Shown here: piece after piece, positions 22,051-30,048 of the stretch
How the letters are laid out: the number at the start of each line of letters is the position of its first letter
Position numbering within the stretch: the stretch's first letter is position 1
DNA from: Stentor coeruleus
Taxonomy: Eukaryota; Ciliophora; Heterotrichea; Heterotrichida; Stentoridae
Direction: 5' to 3'
Length of the DNA stretch: 50,362 bases
Assembly: GCA_001970955.1 (NCBI GenBank)
Contig: MPUH01000495.1
Location: 1-50,362, forward strand
The notes under the pieces: generated by a model
The model's database searches: none
Told to the model about the DNA's origin: nothing
Seen by the model: only the letters and a program-made list of their open reading frames with translations
Program-made: the position numbers and the translations under genes

Positions 22051-23355
22051 ATGTTCTGCAAATTACAACAAGATGAGGCAGTCCGTAAGAACCGTCTCGA
22101 TCAATACATAAGATCATTTGAACGGGAAGTTAACCGTGTTCCTCAAAATATCAAATTAATCCAAGAATTCCTTCAATCAATAATTTATTTCAAATCCCAA
22201 GACTTTATTCGTATTGAACAAAAAGACCTTCCAGATAAAAACCAAGATCGCTCAATAAACCCTTTTCTAAAAAGTAACCCTTCATCTATTACTGGTCAAA
22301 CACAAGATTTTTCTGAGCTTAGTACACAGAATTCTCAAGAACTTCGAAAAAAACCTCTTGAAAATTTTAACAATCAAGTCCTTGTTGAAGAAAAACAGGT
22401 TGAAGAACCAAGAATTCCTTTAAACAATCAGGGAAATTTTGTTAGAACAAGTGTTTATCAGAAAAACTCAACAAATGAAATTAATCTTTATAAAAGACCT
22501 GGTCCTTCAGATCATAGTCAGCCTAAGAACTTTCAAAAACCTTTAGAAAAAAATTTAAGCTTTATAGGACAAGACCCTAAATCACAAAAGATATTAAAAA
22601 CATCAGATTTTATTGAGGAAACAACAGTTAATCAAGATATTAGATTAAAAGATCAAAAAAATTTACATGTAGAAGATACTAGAAAATGTTTTAAATGTTA
22701 TGATGATGGGGTTACTTATGAATGTTCACATAAACTTTGTAGAGGATGTTTGAAAAAAGAATACTTTCGAATATCGAAAGGAAGTTTTATGGGGAGGATG
22801 AGATGTACTGAATGTAATATTGAGATTGATGTTAATAAATATATTGGTGCTCAGATTAAAAAACAGAAAATTGAATCGATTGAAAAACTTAAGAGACAGT
22901 TTTTAATTGACGCTACAGCTTCATATTTTGAGTGTCCGATGTGTAAAGAACAAATTCTGGTTAGTGAATCGATAACTTTGTCCTGCGATCATAGATTTTG
23001 TGAACCTTGCACTAAAGATTATTTAACTGAAAAAATCAAATCAAATAACATTAAAAAAATCGTCTGTCCAAAATGCTCGAAAGGTATTGATAATGATGTT
23101 ATTAAGGTTAATGTGGATAAGACAACTTTTGATATTTATTGCACATTACAAAATATTGGATATCATTCTCAGGATGATGATATGCATATTAAAGAGTGTT
23201 ATAAATGTGGGCAGTTTCTAGAAATCCCAAAAAAATCAACTAATTTCATGTGCCCTGGGTGCAAAATTGAATACTGCACTCAGTGTAATAGTATTCATGA
23301 AGAAAAATCGTGTAAAGACTTTCAAAAAAAACAATCTACTAAAGGTAGGTTTTAG
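22051..23355 (+). CDS. RING and IBR-type zinc finger protein lacking RING2
   Basis: 434 residues. An N-terminal helix (1-50) and a long polar linker precede three cysteine-rich units. A degenerate finger lies at about 211-258 (CFKC, ECSHKLCRGC, CTEC). A RING-like domain lies at about 292-344 (CPMC, CDHRFCEPC, CPKC). An IBR-like domain lies at about 380-425 (CYKCG, CPGC, CTQC, HEEKSC). RBR ligases continue with a RING2 that holds the catalytic cysteine, but here the frame stops eight residues after the IBR (TAG), and the DNA beyond has no cysteine-rich frame. A possible 18-nt intron at the end would add only about a dozen residues and no RING2. The protein is thus either an RBR remnant, a RING-IBR scaffold or a RING-type E3 acting with an E2. 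ATG 22051 is the only good start. Confidence 0.75.
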   Translation: MFCKLQQDEAVRKNRLDQYIRSFEREVNRVPQNIKLIQEFLQSIIYFKSQDFIRIEQKDLPDKNQDRSINPFLKSNPSSITGQTQDFSELSTQNSQELRKKPLENFNNQVLVEEKQVEEPRIPLNNQGNFVRTSVYQKNSTNEINLYKRPGPSDHSQPKNFQKPLEKNLSFIGQDPKSQKILKTSDFIEETTVNQDIRLKDQKNLHVEDTRKCFKCYDDGVTYECSHKLCRGCLKKEYFRISKGSFMGRMRCTECNIEIDVNKYIGAQIKKQKIESIEKLKRQFLIDATASYFECPMCKEQILVSESITLSCDHRFCEPCTKDYLTEKIKSNNIKKIVCPKCSKGIDNDVIKVNVDKTTFDIYCTLQNIGYHSQDDDMHIKECYKCGQFLEIPKKSTNFMCPGCKIEYCTQCNSIHEEKSCKDFQKKQSTKGRF

Positions 23356-24008
23356 TATTAAGAAATATATTTTTATATAAGATTGTTTATGCTTTTGAAC
23401 TAGCTTGTTTGGCTTTAAGTTCTTAGAAATTATATTATTATTTAAAAAAATACGATTGTTTTTACTTGTTTGTGTTATGATATCGTACAATATAAATCAT
23501 GATATTTTAATTAAGTTAAAAAAAATAAACTTTTTTGTAAAACTCCCAATCCATTAATAAAACCACGAAAATACAGCAAATTAATTTGATGAATTTATCA
23601 AAATATAGCAATACTTTTTTTAATATCTTTTATCAAGAAATCATAACAAATTTAAAACAAAGATAATAGTTTCCCACAATAACATTTCTCTAATTTGCCT
23701 GTAAAAATATTAAAATTCTTATAGATTGTTAAGATTAAAACTAAATCAAACTATAACTTAAATCAACAAAATTTGAAAAAAACCTATTATAAAACAACCT
23801 AAAAATCACATAAAACTTAGCAATTACATTTTAACCCCTAAGCTAAAAAAATAATCCAAAGCCTGCTTTCATTCTATTAAAAAAATANGCCTATTATAAA
23901 ACAACCTAAAAATCACATAAAACTTAGCACTTACATTTTAACCCCTAAGCTAAAAAAATAATCCAAAGCCTGCTTTCATTCTATTAAAAAAATATAAATT
24001 AATTGTAA
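23356..24008. other. intergenic with a contig-overlap repeat
   Basis: 653 bp between + genes. Holds the join at N 23888. The right 450 bases are G-poor, as in other 5' flanks here. Confidence 0.5.
23783..23994. repeat. 105-bp direct repeat flanking N 23888 (contig join)
   Basis: 23783-23887 and 23890-23994 match except for one A/C difference (23823 versus 23930). A contig overlap with an apparent allelic difference. Confidence 0.85.
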
Positions 24009-25367
24009 ATGGGATTTTATTCAAGGACTGACTTCAACAGAAAAGTTATCTCACTAATTGGAGCATTTCTCATACATTTTGTCATCGGGACAACCTATAC
24101 AACTAGCAATCTCTCAATTTACATAGCATCCTATCTACGTGAAAAAGGTTCTTCAGTAACTCTCCAAGAACTCAACATATTGTTTCCTCTCCAAATTGCT
24201 ATAGCAACAAGTTCAACTTTAATAGGCACAATGCTTACAACAAAATATAGCCAATATCTGTAATATATAATAAGCACTGTATGTATCGGTAATGGGCTTG
24301 TCATTCTTAGTGTACTCATAACATCATTTTTGACAGAACCTATTATTGTAATATTAGTATTCGGGGTTATGTATGGAATTGGTTGTGGTTTAAGCGTAAT
24401 ATATATATAGTATACCACACCTTTAATGATAAGTTGGAGTCATTTTCCTAATCATAAAGGTAGAATAAGTGGTATAATCATCTCAGGTTTCGGCTTTGGC
24501 ACAACAGCTTTTAATTTAATTTCAACACATATTATCAATCCAGATAATCAAAAACCTTCACATAAACATGATGGGACGAAATATTTCTCAGATAATGTGT
24601 CAAGTAGGCTTCCAAATACCCTTCGAATATTAGCCCTATGTTATTTTGTTATAAGTTTAATTGGAATATTATTATTAGGCAAAATGATAAAACCTAAAGG
24701 ACAAAATGATTTACAAGGATCACCTTTAGATGAATGTCCATCTTTGAAATCTGGTCTTAAAACTAAAGCTTTTTCAACACTTTTTTTACTAGGTTTTATA
24801 TCAAATATGCCTGGATTATATGTAGCTTCAGCTTATAAGTCGTATGGATCTTCTGAAATCAATGATGATGATTTCTTAGCTTTGACTGGAGCTTTAGGAT
24901 CGGTATTTAATGGGAGTTTTAGATATGTTTGGGCTCAGTTAATGGACAAATCTTCTTTTAAAATCATTATATCGATACTTTTGATGTTTCAGCTGTGTTT
25001 TATGGGAAGTTTATATTTTATTTCTCAGTTCAAAGTGATATTTCTTATATGGATTTGTGGAATTTATGCTTGTGAAGGTGGTTTAGCTACTTTATTCCCT
25101 TCTGTTATTGTTAAATGTTTTGGTAAAGTGTATGAATTATATAGGACTGGGACTAAGATTTTTGGTGTTTATTATTATTCGGTAGCTTTGTCGGCGATTT
25201 CTGGGTTTGTGATTCAGCTTTTTATTGTTGAGTATTTTGGATATTTGACTATGTTTTTAGTTATGGCTGGGCTGAGTTTAATGAGCATTTTTGTTGTGTA
25301 TTTTGTTTTTGTTGAAGAAAACCCTTGGAAAATTGAAAATAGGTATGTTTTAGATGATATTAATTAG
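24009..25367 (+). CDS. MFS transporter, OFA/monocarboxylate-like, two introns
   Basis: Three exons (24009-24259, 24275-24395, 24411-25367) are joined by two 15-nt introns into 442 residues. The unspliced DNA has stops at both introns. The product is a multi-pass membrane protein with about 12 hydrophobic segments. The first helix region (LIGAFLIHFVIGTTYTTSN) and the loop GRISGIIISGFGFGTTAFNLI followed by NPDN are typical of eukaryotic major facilitators related to the oxalate/formate antiporter and monocarboxylate group. A short cytosolic loop splits the two six-helix halves (about residues 230-255). The substrate cannot be told from sequence. The G-poor 5' flank and TAG stop are like neighbouring + genes. 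The start at ATG 24009 lies directly before the first helix and keeps a polar MGFYSRTDFNRK N-terminus. Confidence 0.85.
24260..24274 (+). other. 15-nt intron 1 of the MFS gene
   Basis: Sequence GTAATATATAATAAG. Removing it joins AGCCAATATCT to CACTGTATG, giving ...YSQYLTVCIGNGL..., a continuous membrane segment. Confidence 0.92.
24396..24410 (+). other. 15-nt intron 2 of the MFS gene
   Basis: Sequence GTAATATATATATAG. It falls between codons and contains the in-frame TAG. Splicing gives ...GCGLS-YTTPLMISW... and keeps the transporter frame. Confidence 0.92.
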
Positions 25368-25597
25368 AAGGAAATTTCCTCATATATTTTAAATAATCAT
25401 CCTAAACTAATAAATCATATAATGATCATAAACCTCATCTTATAATTTTCCACCTTTTTCTAATCACAAACTAATGCCAAAAATATATCAAATTTTTCTT
25501 TATATTTCAAACATCTCCTAAATAAACTAATCCTAACATCCAATCTTCAATACTAAACCTTTATCTAAAGTTAATACCACGTGATATAGTTGAAAAA

Positions 25598-26914
25598 ATG
25601 GTGTCGAAAACTTTCTTAGTAGGGCTTTTCTGTATAGCCCTATCAAGTCCAGCATTTGATCAAAAAGAAATCCTTAGGGACACTGACGGTCCTTGGAGCT
25701 ACTTAGGGGTAACAGGATACGCTGGGTATATTTCAATGAATTCTCTAACCGGATCTTCATTATTTTATTGGCTTTTCGAAGCTATTGATGGGAACATCAC
25801 ATCTGATAACCTTCCTCTTATACTTTGGCTTCAAGGTGGTCCTGGATGTTCAGGTTCTTTTGGTATGCTTTGGGAAGCAATATCACCAATTACTGTAAAT
25901 CAAAATACTCAGCCTATAAGAACACCTTTAAATCATACCTGGAGTACAAATTATCATATCATGTCAGTAGATTTCCCATATGGCGCTGGATATTCTGTTG
26001 CTTTCAAAGCTTCAGATGAAAAAAATACAACTCAAGAAGCTACTTATTACTTATATAAATTCTTAAGAACACTTGGAGGAAAATACCCAGAATGGTTTAA
26101 TAGACCTTTTTATATATTCGGAGAAAGCTATGGAGGACATTGGGTTCCTGGTCTAGCTTGGAATATTCTTCAACAAAACACCCTTAATCTTACAGGTTTT
26201 CAAATTCCACTTAAAGGTATTGGAATTGGTGACCCTTGGGTTGATGCTCCAACACAAACCCAAACTTATGCTCAATATGCTTTAAGTGCTTCATTAATAA
26301 ACAATTATGAAATGAACGTTGTAAATCATTATCAAAATCTTGTTATAACAGAACTTGATAATAATCAACCATTACAAGCTGAGCGTAATTGGGAAAATTC
26401 ATATGATGCTATAGTAAGTTTTTCAGGAGGTGTTAATGTTTATAATGTTAGAGAATATGGAAACTATAATGAAGATGTTTTAACTGCTTTTATGAATAGT
26501 AATACAACTAAAGAAATGCTTCATGTTAATATTCAACAAAATTGGGTATCTTGTAATGATTCGATTTATGATTATTATAAGGTTGATATTATGAATAGTT
26601 CGATTATATATTTTCCTTATATTTTATCTCAAGGGGTTACAGTAATGATTTATAATGGGCAGGATGATTTGATTGTTAATAGTCCTGGGATTGAGAATAT
26701 GATGGCGAATATTAACTGGCCTGGAGCTCAAGATTTTGAACAGGCCCCGAAAATGAATTGGACAGTTAATGGGAATATGGCTGGATATGCTCAGAGCTAT
26801 AATAATTTAACTTTCGTCCTTGTACTTGCCTCAGGGCATATGGGTCCTTATGATCAACCGATTAATGTCAAGAATATGGTAGAGAGATATATCAATGGCA
26901 CTGGATGGGATTAA
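25598..26914 (+). CDS. serine carboxypeptidase (peptidase S10)
   Basis: 438 residues. A signal peptide is evident at about 1-18 (VSKTFLVGLFCIALSS). S10 landmarks follow in order: the oxyanion-hole segment WLQGGPGCSGSFG (about residues 79-91), the nucleophile FGESYGGHW with Ser177, the catalytic Asp357 in NGQDDLIVN, and His414 in ASGHMGPYDQP. Several Asn-x-Ser/Thr sites fit passage through the secretory pathway. S10 enzymes remove C-terminal residues at acidic pH in lysosomes or food vacuoles. Length matches the family (400-500). The complete triad suggests an active enzyme. The 5' flank (25501-25560) contains no G at all on the + strand. Stop TAA. Confidence 0.93.
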   Translation: MVSKTFLVGLFCIALSSPAFDQKEILRDTDGPWSYLGVTGYAGYISMNSLTGSSLFYWLFEAIDGNITSDNLPLILWLQGGPGCSGSFGMLWEAISPITVNQNTQPIRTPLNHTWSTNYHIMSVDFPYGAGYSVAFKASDEKNTTQEATYYLYKFLRTLGGKYPEWFNRPFYIFGESYGGHWVPGLAWNILQQNTLNLTGFQIPLKGIGIGDPWVDAPTQTQTYAQYALSASLINNYEMNVVNHYQNLVITELDNNQPLQAERNWENSYDAIVSFSGGVNVYNVREYGNYNEDVLTAFMNSNTTKEMLHVNIQQNWVSCNDSIYDYYKVDIMNSSIIYFPYILSQGVTVMIYNGQDDLIVNSPGIENMMANINWPGAQDFEQAPKMNWTVNGNMAGYAQSYNNLTFVLVLASGHMGPYDQPINVKNMVERYINGTGWD

Positions 26915-27117
26915 ATAGATAATTTAGGTAGGGTTTGATAAGAATGGTAGATTGTTTATAGTAAAAAGTACATGAAAAAGATGGGGTTTTGATAAAATGT
27001 GTATGGAAAATGAGAGTTTTTTATATAGGGTATATATAGAATTTAGAACACCCTGAGCAAGTCTTAGGGATTTTATTAAATTTTTGACCTAGAAAAATTA
27101 TAGATTAAACTTTTACC

Positions 27118-27137
27118 CTGAGTTATCATATACTCAG
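27118..27137. other. short stem-loop
   Basis: Perfect 6-bp inverted repeat CTGAGT / ACTCAG with an 8-nt loop. Weak on its own, but it is close to a longer stem-loop in the same gap. Confidence 0.4.
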
Positions 27138-27325
27138 TATCACTTATATAACGAGTATCAATATCTATAATCCAGTTATCTACGGGCAGCTTCAACTAAA
27201 ATATTCTTGAAAATATTAATATTCAAAACCTTTGGTTAAATAAAATTATACATTTTGATTTTTTTATTTATATGATATGTTTAATATAATGATATCTTTG
27301 TTTCAAAAGGTGCTAAATCAATGAT

Positions 27326-27360
27326 CAGTGTTATTATTTATTAAGGGAAAAATGACACTG
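27326..27360. other. 10-bp stem-loop in intergenic DNA
   Basis: CAGTGTTATT (27326-27335) pairs with AATGACACTG (27351-27360), nine Watson-Crick pairs plus one U-G on the + strand, with a 15-nt loop. A further TGAT/ATCA pair can extend it across a 4-nt internal loop. Confidence 0.45.
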
Positions 27361-27713
27361 TTATATCATATTATAAGTCTTGAAATATGCTTTTTAAGAT
27401 TATGCATAATGGGAGGACAAACTTTTTTATAGTGCTTTAGGTAGATTAGATGGTTAATTAAAGGCTCAAAGCGAAGGAATTAGAATTATGTCACAATGAT
27501 TAAATCTAAAAATTATTTGCAGTAAAACATAAGCAAATATAAAAGATATTCTTATAAAATTTATTATGCCATTCAACAAAATCTGCATATTTTTTAACTA
27601 AAATTTTAATATTTTCTTGCCGAATAAGTTAACAAAAACTAAAATATCACATAATTTTAATTTGAACCAACATCAAAAAACTAACACATTAAAAAAAATT
27701 TAGAATATAATTA

Positions 27714-28910
27714 ATGGATTTATTGCCATCAGTAATCATCTTCGAGATTATCAAATTCACCAGTGCCAAAGATATCTTTTCTCAGATAATAAGACTAAAC
27801 AAAAACTTTTACGAATCAATAACATCATCAAATTACTTGCTAGGGATAATTTCTAAACAAGCTTTGCACTTGTCAAAAGAACTTAGGATTTCTTATAAAA
27901 AAACCAGAAATTTATTAGAAACTTTGTACAAGGCGCCAAATGAAAATATTGAGTTCTATGGTTTTGCCACAAGTGGAGGAATTGATGAAAACCAATTAAC
28001 TTATTGGGTTTCAAATATGTATCAAGATGATGGGAGTATTTATTGTTCTAGAGATGCGAAAAACAACATAAACACCGCTGGGGTCCTAAAACTCACCCAA
28101 AAGCGAGTTTTTCAACCAGGCGACCGAAGCTACGATTTTATCCTCAAATGTTTAAACAAATCAAAAATTATCCGTAAGTCGATATATCCTCGTTACAACG
28201 AAAAAGGGATAATCGGCCTCGAACACATCCGCTGTGTTGTGCAATTATACCAAGAATCTAGACGAAATTTTATACATTTTCTCAAAGATGAGTTAAAAGA
28301 AAGCGAAAAAAAGATCCAAAATGAAATGAATATAGCGTCTAAAAAAATCAATGACTTAAAAACAGTTGGGGTTCCAGGAAAACGAAGAGATGATAATTTA
28401 TATGTGATGTTAGAGTCTATAAATTATGATTCGGCAAATAATTCAAGTAAAGTTGCTGTTTTTTCAAGTATAAAGTTTTCAAGAGAAGGGAGATTTACAT
28501 GTCCAATTGAAACTTTTATGGTATTTGTTAGTGAAAATTATGTGGATATTGAAGATCCTGAATTTGATAGATATGATAATATATTGAGTTATGAAGAATT
28601 GAAAAAGAATTTTGGTAGTGAAATTAAAAATTTGCAAACTGGTGAGGATATAGAATATGCACAGTTTTGTAATTCATATAGAAAACTCAAACCGGTTATA
28701 TGGGGGAAATTTAGTGGGAGGAATGGAAATGAGATTAATGCTGTACTTGATGAATATTTTACTGGGAATTATTTATATACTAAACTTATTAACCCTGAAA
28801 ATAGAATGAGCGAAATGAATGATAATCATGAAACAACAAATATTGATGTTAATTTTGTGCTTGGGTATGGCAAAGTTATTGATTTAGAAGAAGACTCTCA
28901 AGAGTTATAA
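27714..28910 (+). CDS. F-box-like protein, unknown function
   Basis: 398 residues. The first 45 residues resemble an F-box (LLPSVIIFEIIKFTSAKDIFSQIIRLNKNF), a motif that binds Skp1 in SCF ubiquitin ligases. The remainder is not a recognised substrate domain. It contains a beta-rich stretch (about 80-150), a charged helix (about 185-220) and a second mixed region up to about 375. No WD, LRR or Kelch repeats are visible. It is followed on the other strand by a ubiquitin E2 gene, but this is only proximity. Codon usage runs C-rich then G-rich along the frame, like other genes here. Stop TAA. The F-box call is moderate; it could be a ciliate-specific family. Confidence 0.55.
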   Translation: MDLLPSVIIFEIIKFTSAKDIFSQIIRLNKNFYESITSSNYLLGIISKQALHLSKELRISYKKTRNLLETLYKAPNENIEFYGFATSGGIDENQLTYWVSNMYQDDGSIYCSRDAKNNINTAGVLKLTQKRVFQPGDRSYDFILKCLNKSKIIRKSIYPRYNEKGIIGLEHIRCVVQLYQESRRNFIHFLKDELKESEKKIQNEMNIASKKINDLKTVGVPGKRRDDNLYVMLESINYDSANNSSKVAVFSSIKFSREGRFTCPIETFMVFVSENYVDIEDPEFDRYDNILSYEELKKNFGSEIKNLQTGEDIEYAQFCNSYRKLKPVIWGKFSGRNGNEINAVLDEYFTGNYLYTKLINPENRMSEMNDNHETTNIDVNFVLGYGKVIDLEEDSQEL

Positions 28911-29203
28911 TAGATAATTTAGGTTTATAAACTAAGTGTTATAAGTATATAAATACATCTTTTTAATATTCTTCTATAAAACTAAAACTCTAAGTTTATA
29001 GCTACAAAAATTGGCCACCATAATTTTCTAAGGACAAATATTATCATTTCAGAAATCAGACTATTTGGTCAATGCAATGTGGTGTAAAATTCCAGCCGAT
29101 GAGCTGAAAAATATATAAAGTAAATATTTTGACTACAATAATCATATACAAAATACAAAACGATTTTTAAGTAAACTTAATACTAGATAATAATAAAAGA
29201 TAA

Positions 29204-29680
29204 CTAAAAAGTTTGATTTTCAGTAGCATAATGGTAAGTCCAGTTTCTAGCATTATATTCAAAAGACGCAATATTTTCTTGATACTCTCTAGCTACATCT
29301 AAACGTAAAGGGTCACCTGGGTTAGGGTCCATAAAAAGACTACTTATTGAAAGGAGTACTTTTGATATAGTCAAAGTTGGAGCCCAGGCATCTTTCAAAA
29401 TACTGACACAAATATTCCCTTGAAGGTCTATATTTGGATGATAAACTGGAGTTCTAAATTTCACGATTGGGGACTTGTGAGGATACTCTGGAGGTAGGAC
29501 TAGGTCTAATAAGAATATTCCATTTTCATAAAAAGTTCCTTGAGGTCCGATGATCACACATTCCCATTGGGTTAAGTTTGTACCTTCTTTTGGAATTGCG
29601 CTTATGTCATCGATTGGAGAGTTTTCCATATCTGCATATTCACGGCTTAGTCTGACGTATTGACTTTCAGGTTTATTCAT
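29204..29680 (-). CDS. ubiquitin-conjugating enzyme E2
   Basis: 158 residues forming a complete UBC fold. The HPN motif is at 81-83 (VYHPNIDLQGNICVSIL), and the active-site cysteine is Cys91. The family block KDAWAPTLTISKVLLSI follows, then DPNPGDPL and the C-terminal helices (AREYQENIASFEYNARNWTYHYA). These blocks are closest to the class I UBE2D/UBE2E type (SPALTISKVLLSI, DPNPDDPL), with divergence in the N-terminal helix and an extra seven residues at each end. It transfers ubiquitin from E1 to E3 ligases, of which several are encoded nearby. Stop TAG. Confidence 0.92.
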   Translation of the reverse strand: MNKPESQYVRLSREYADMENSPIDDISAIPKEGTNLTQWECVIIGPQGTFYENGIFLLDLVLPPEYPHKSPIVKFRTPVYHPNIDLQGNICVSILKDAWAPTLTISKVLLSISSLFMDPNPGDPLRLDVAREYQENIASFEYNARNWTYHYATENQTF

Positions 29681-30048
29681 TTTTTGGTTTATAAATAGAA
29701 AATGCTGGTTTTGCAGATGGTTTAGGAGGATTTGATGTTAGGATTAGGAAAAAAATTTTGAGGGTTTTTTTGTGGAATTTACATGCTTTTAAAGGAAAAG
29801 TTGTGGATTTGATAATGAGTTAAGTGGTTTATGTAAAATTTTTTTATGGAATATGATTAAGAGCTTTAAATTTTATCCTTTGAGGGTTTTTGATAGGCGT
29901 AATTTTGAAATTAAATAATTTGAGAATTTTTTTTTAGTGTTGATTTTATATATGTTAATACAATCTCCTATTCAAAACCCTTTCTTATTTACTATTTATT
30001 GTATTCAAAACACATTTTTACAACATAAATTATCTCTAAATTAAAAAC
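29681..30048. other. intergenic, no gene supported
   Basis: 368 bp between two - genes. The first 250 bases are C-poor and the last 100 G-poor on the + strand. No RNA gene seen. Confidence 0.5.

Larger units (their letters stand above)
26915..27713. other. intergenic with two stem-loops
   Basis: 799 bp between + genes with no coding frame. The skew is not the simple C-poor to G-poor change of other gaps. It goes C-poor (to about 27050), G-poor (about 27060-27250), C-poor (about 27300-27500), G-poor (27540 on), as if a further + transcription unit lay near 27200-27350. Hairpins are listed separately. Confidence 0.5.

Noticed and set aside
23341..23372. An 18-nt GT...AG stretch at the end of the RING-IBR gene as an intron
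   Set aside because: All clear introns are 15 nt. Splicing it would add about a dozen residues and no RING2.
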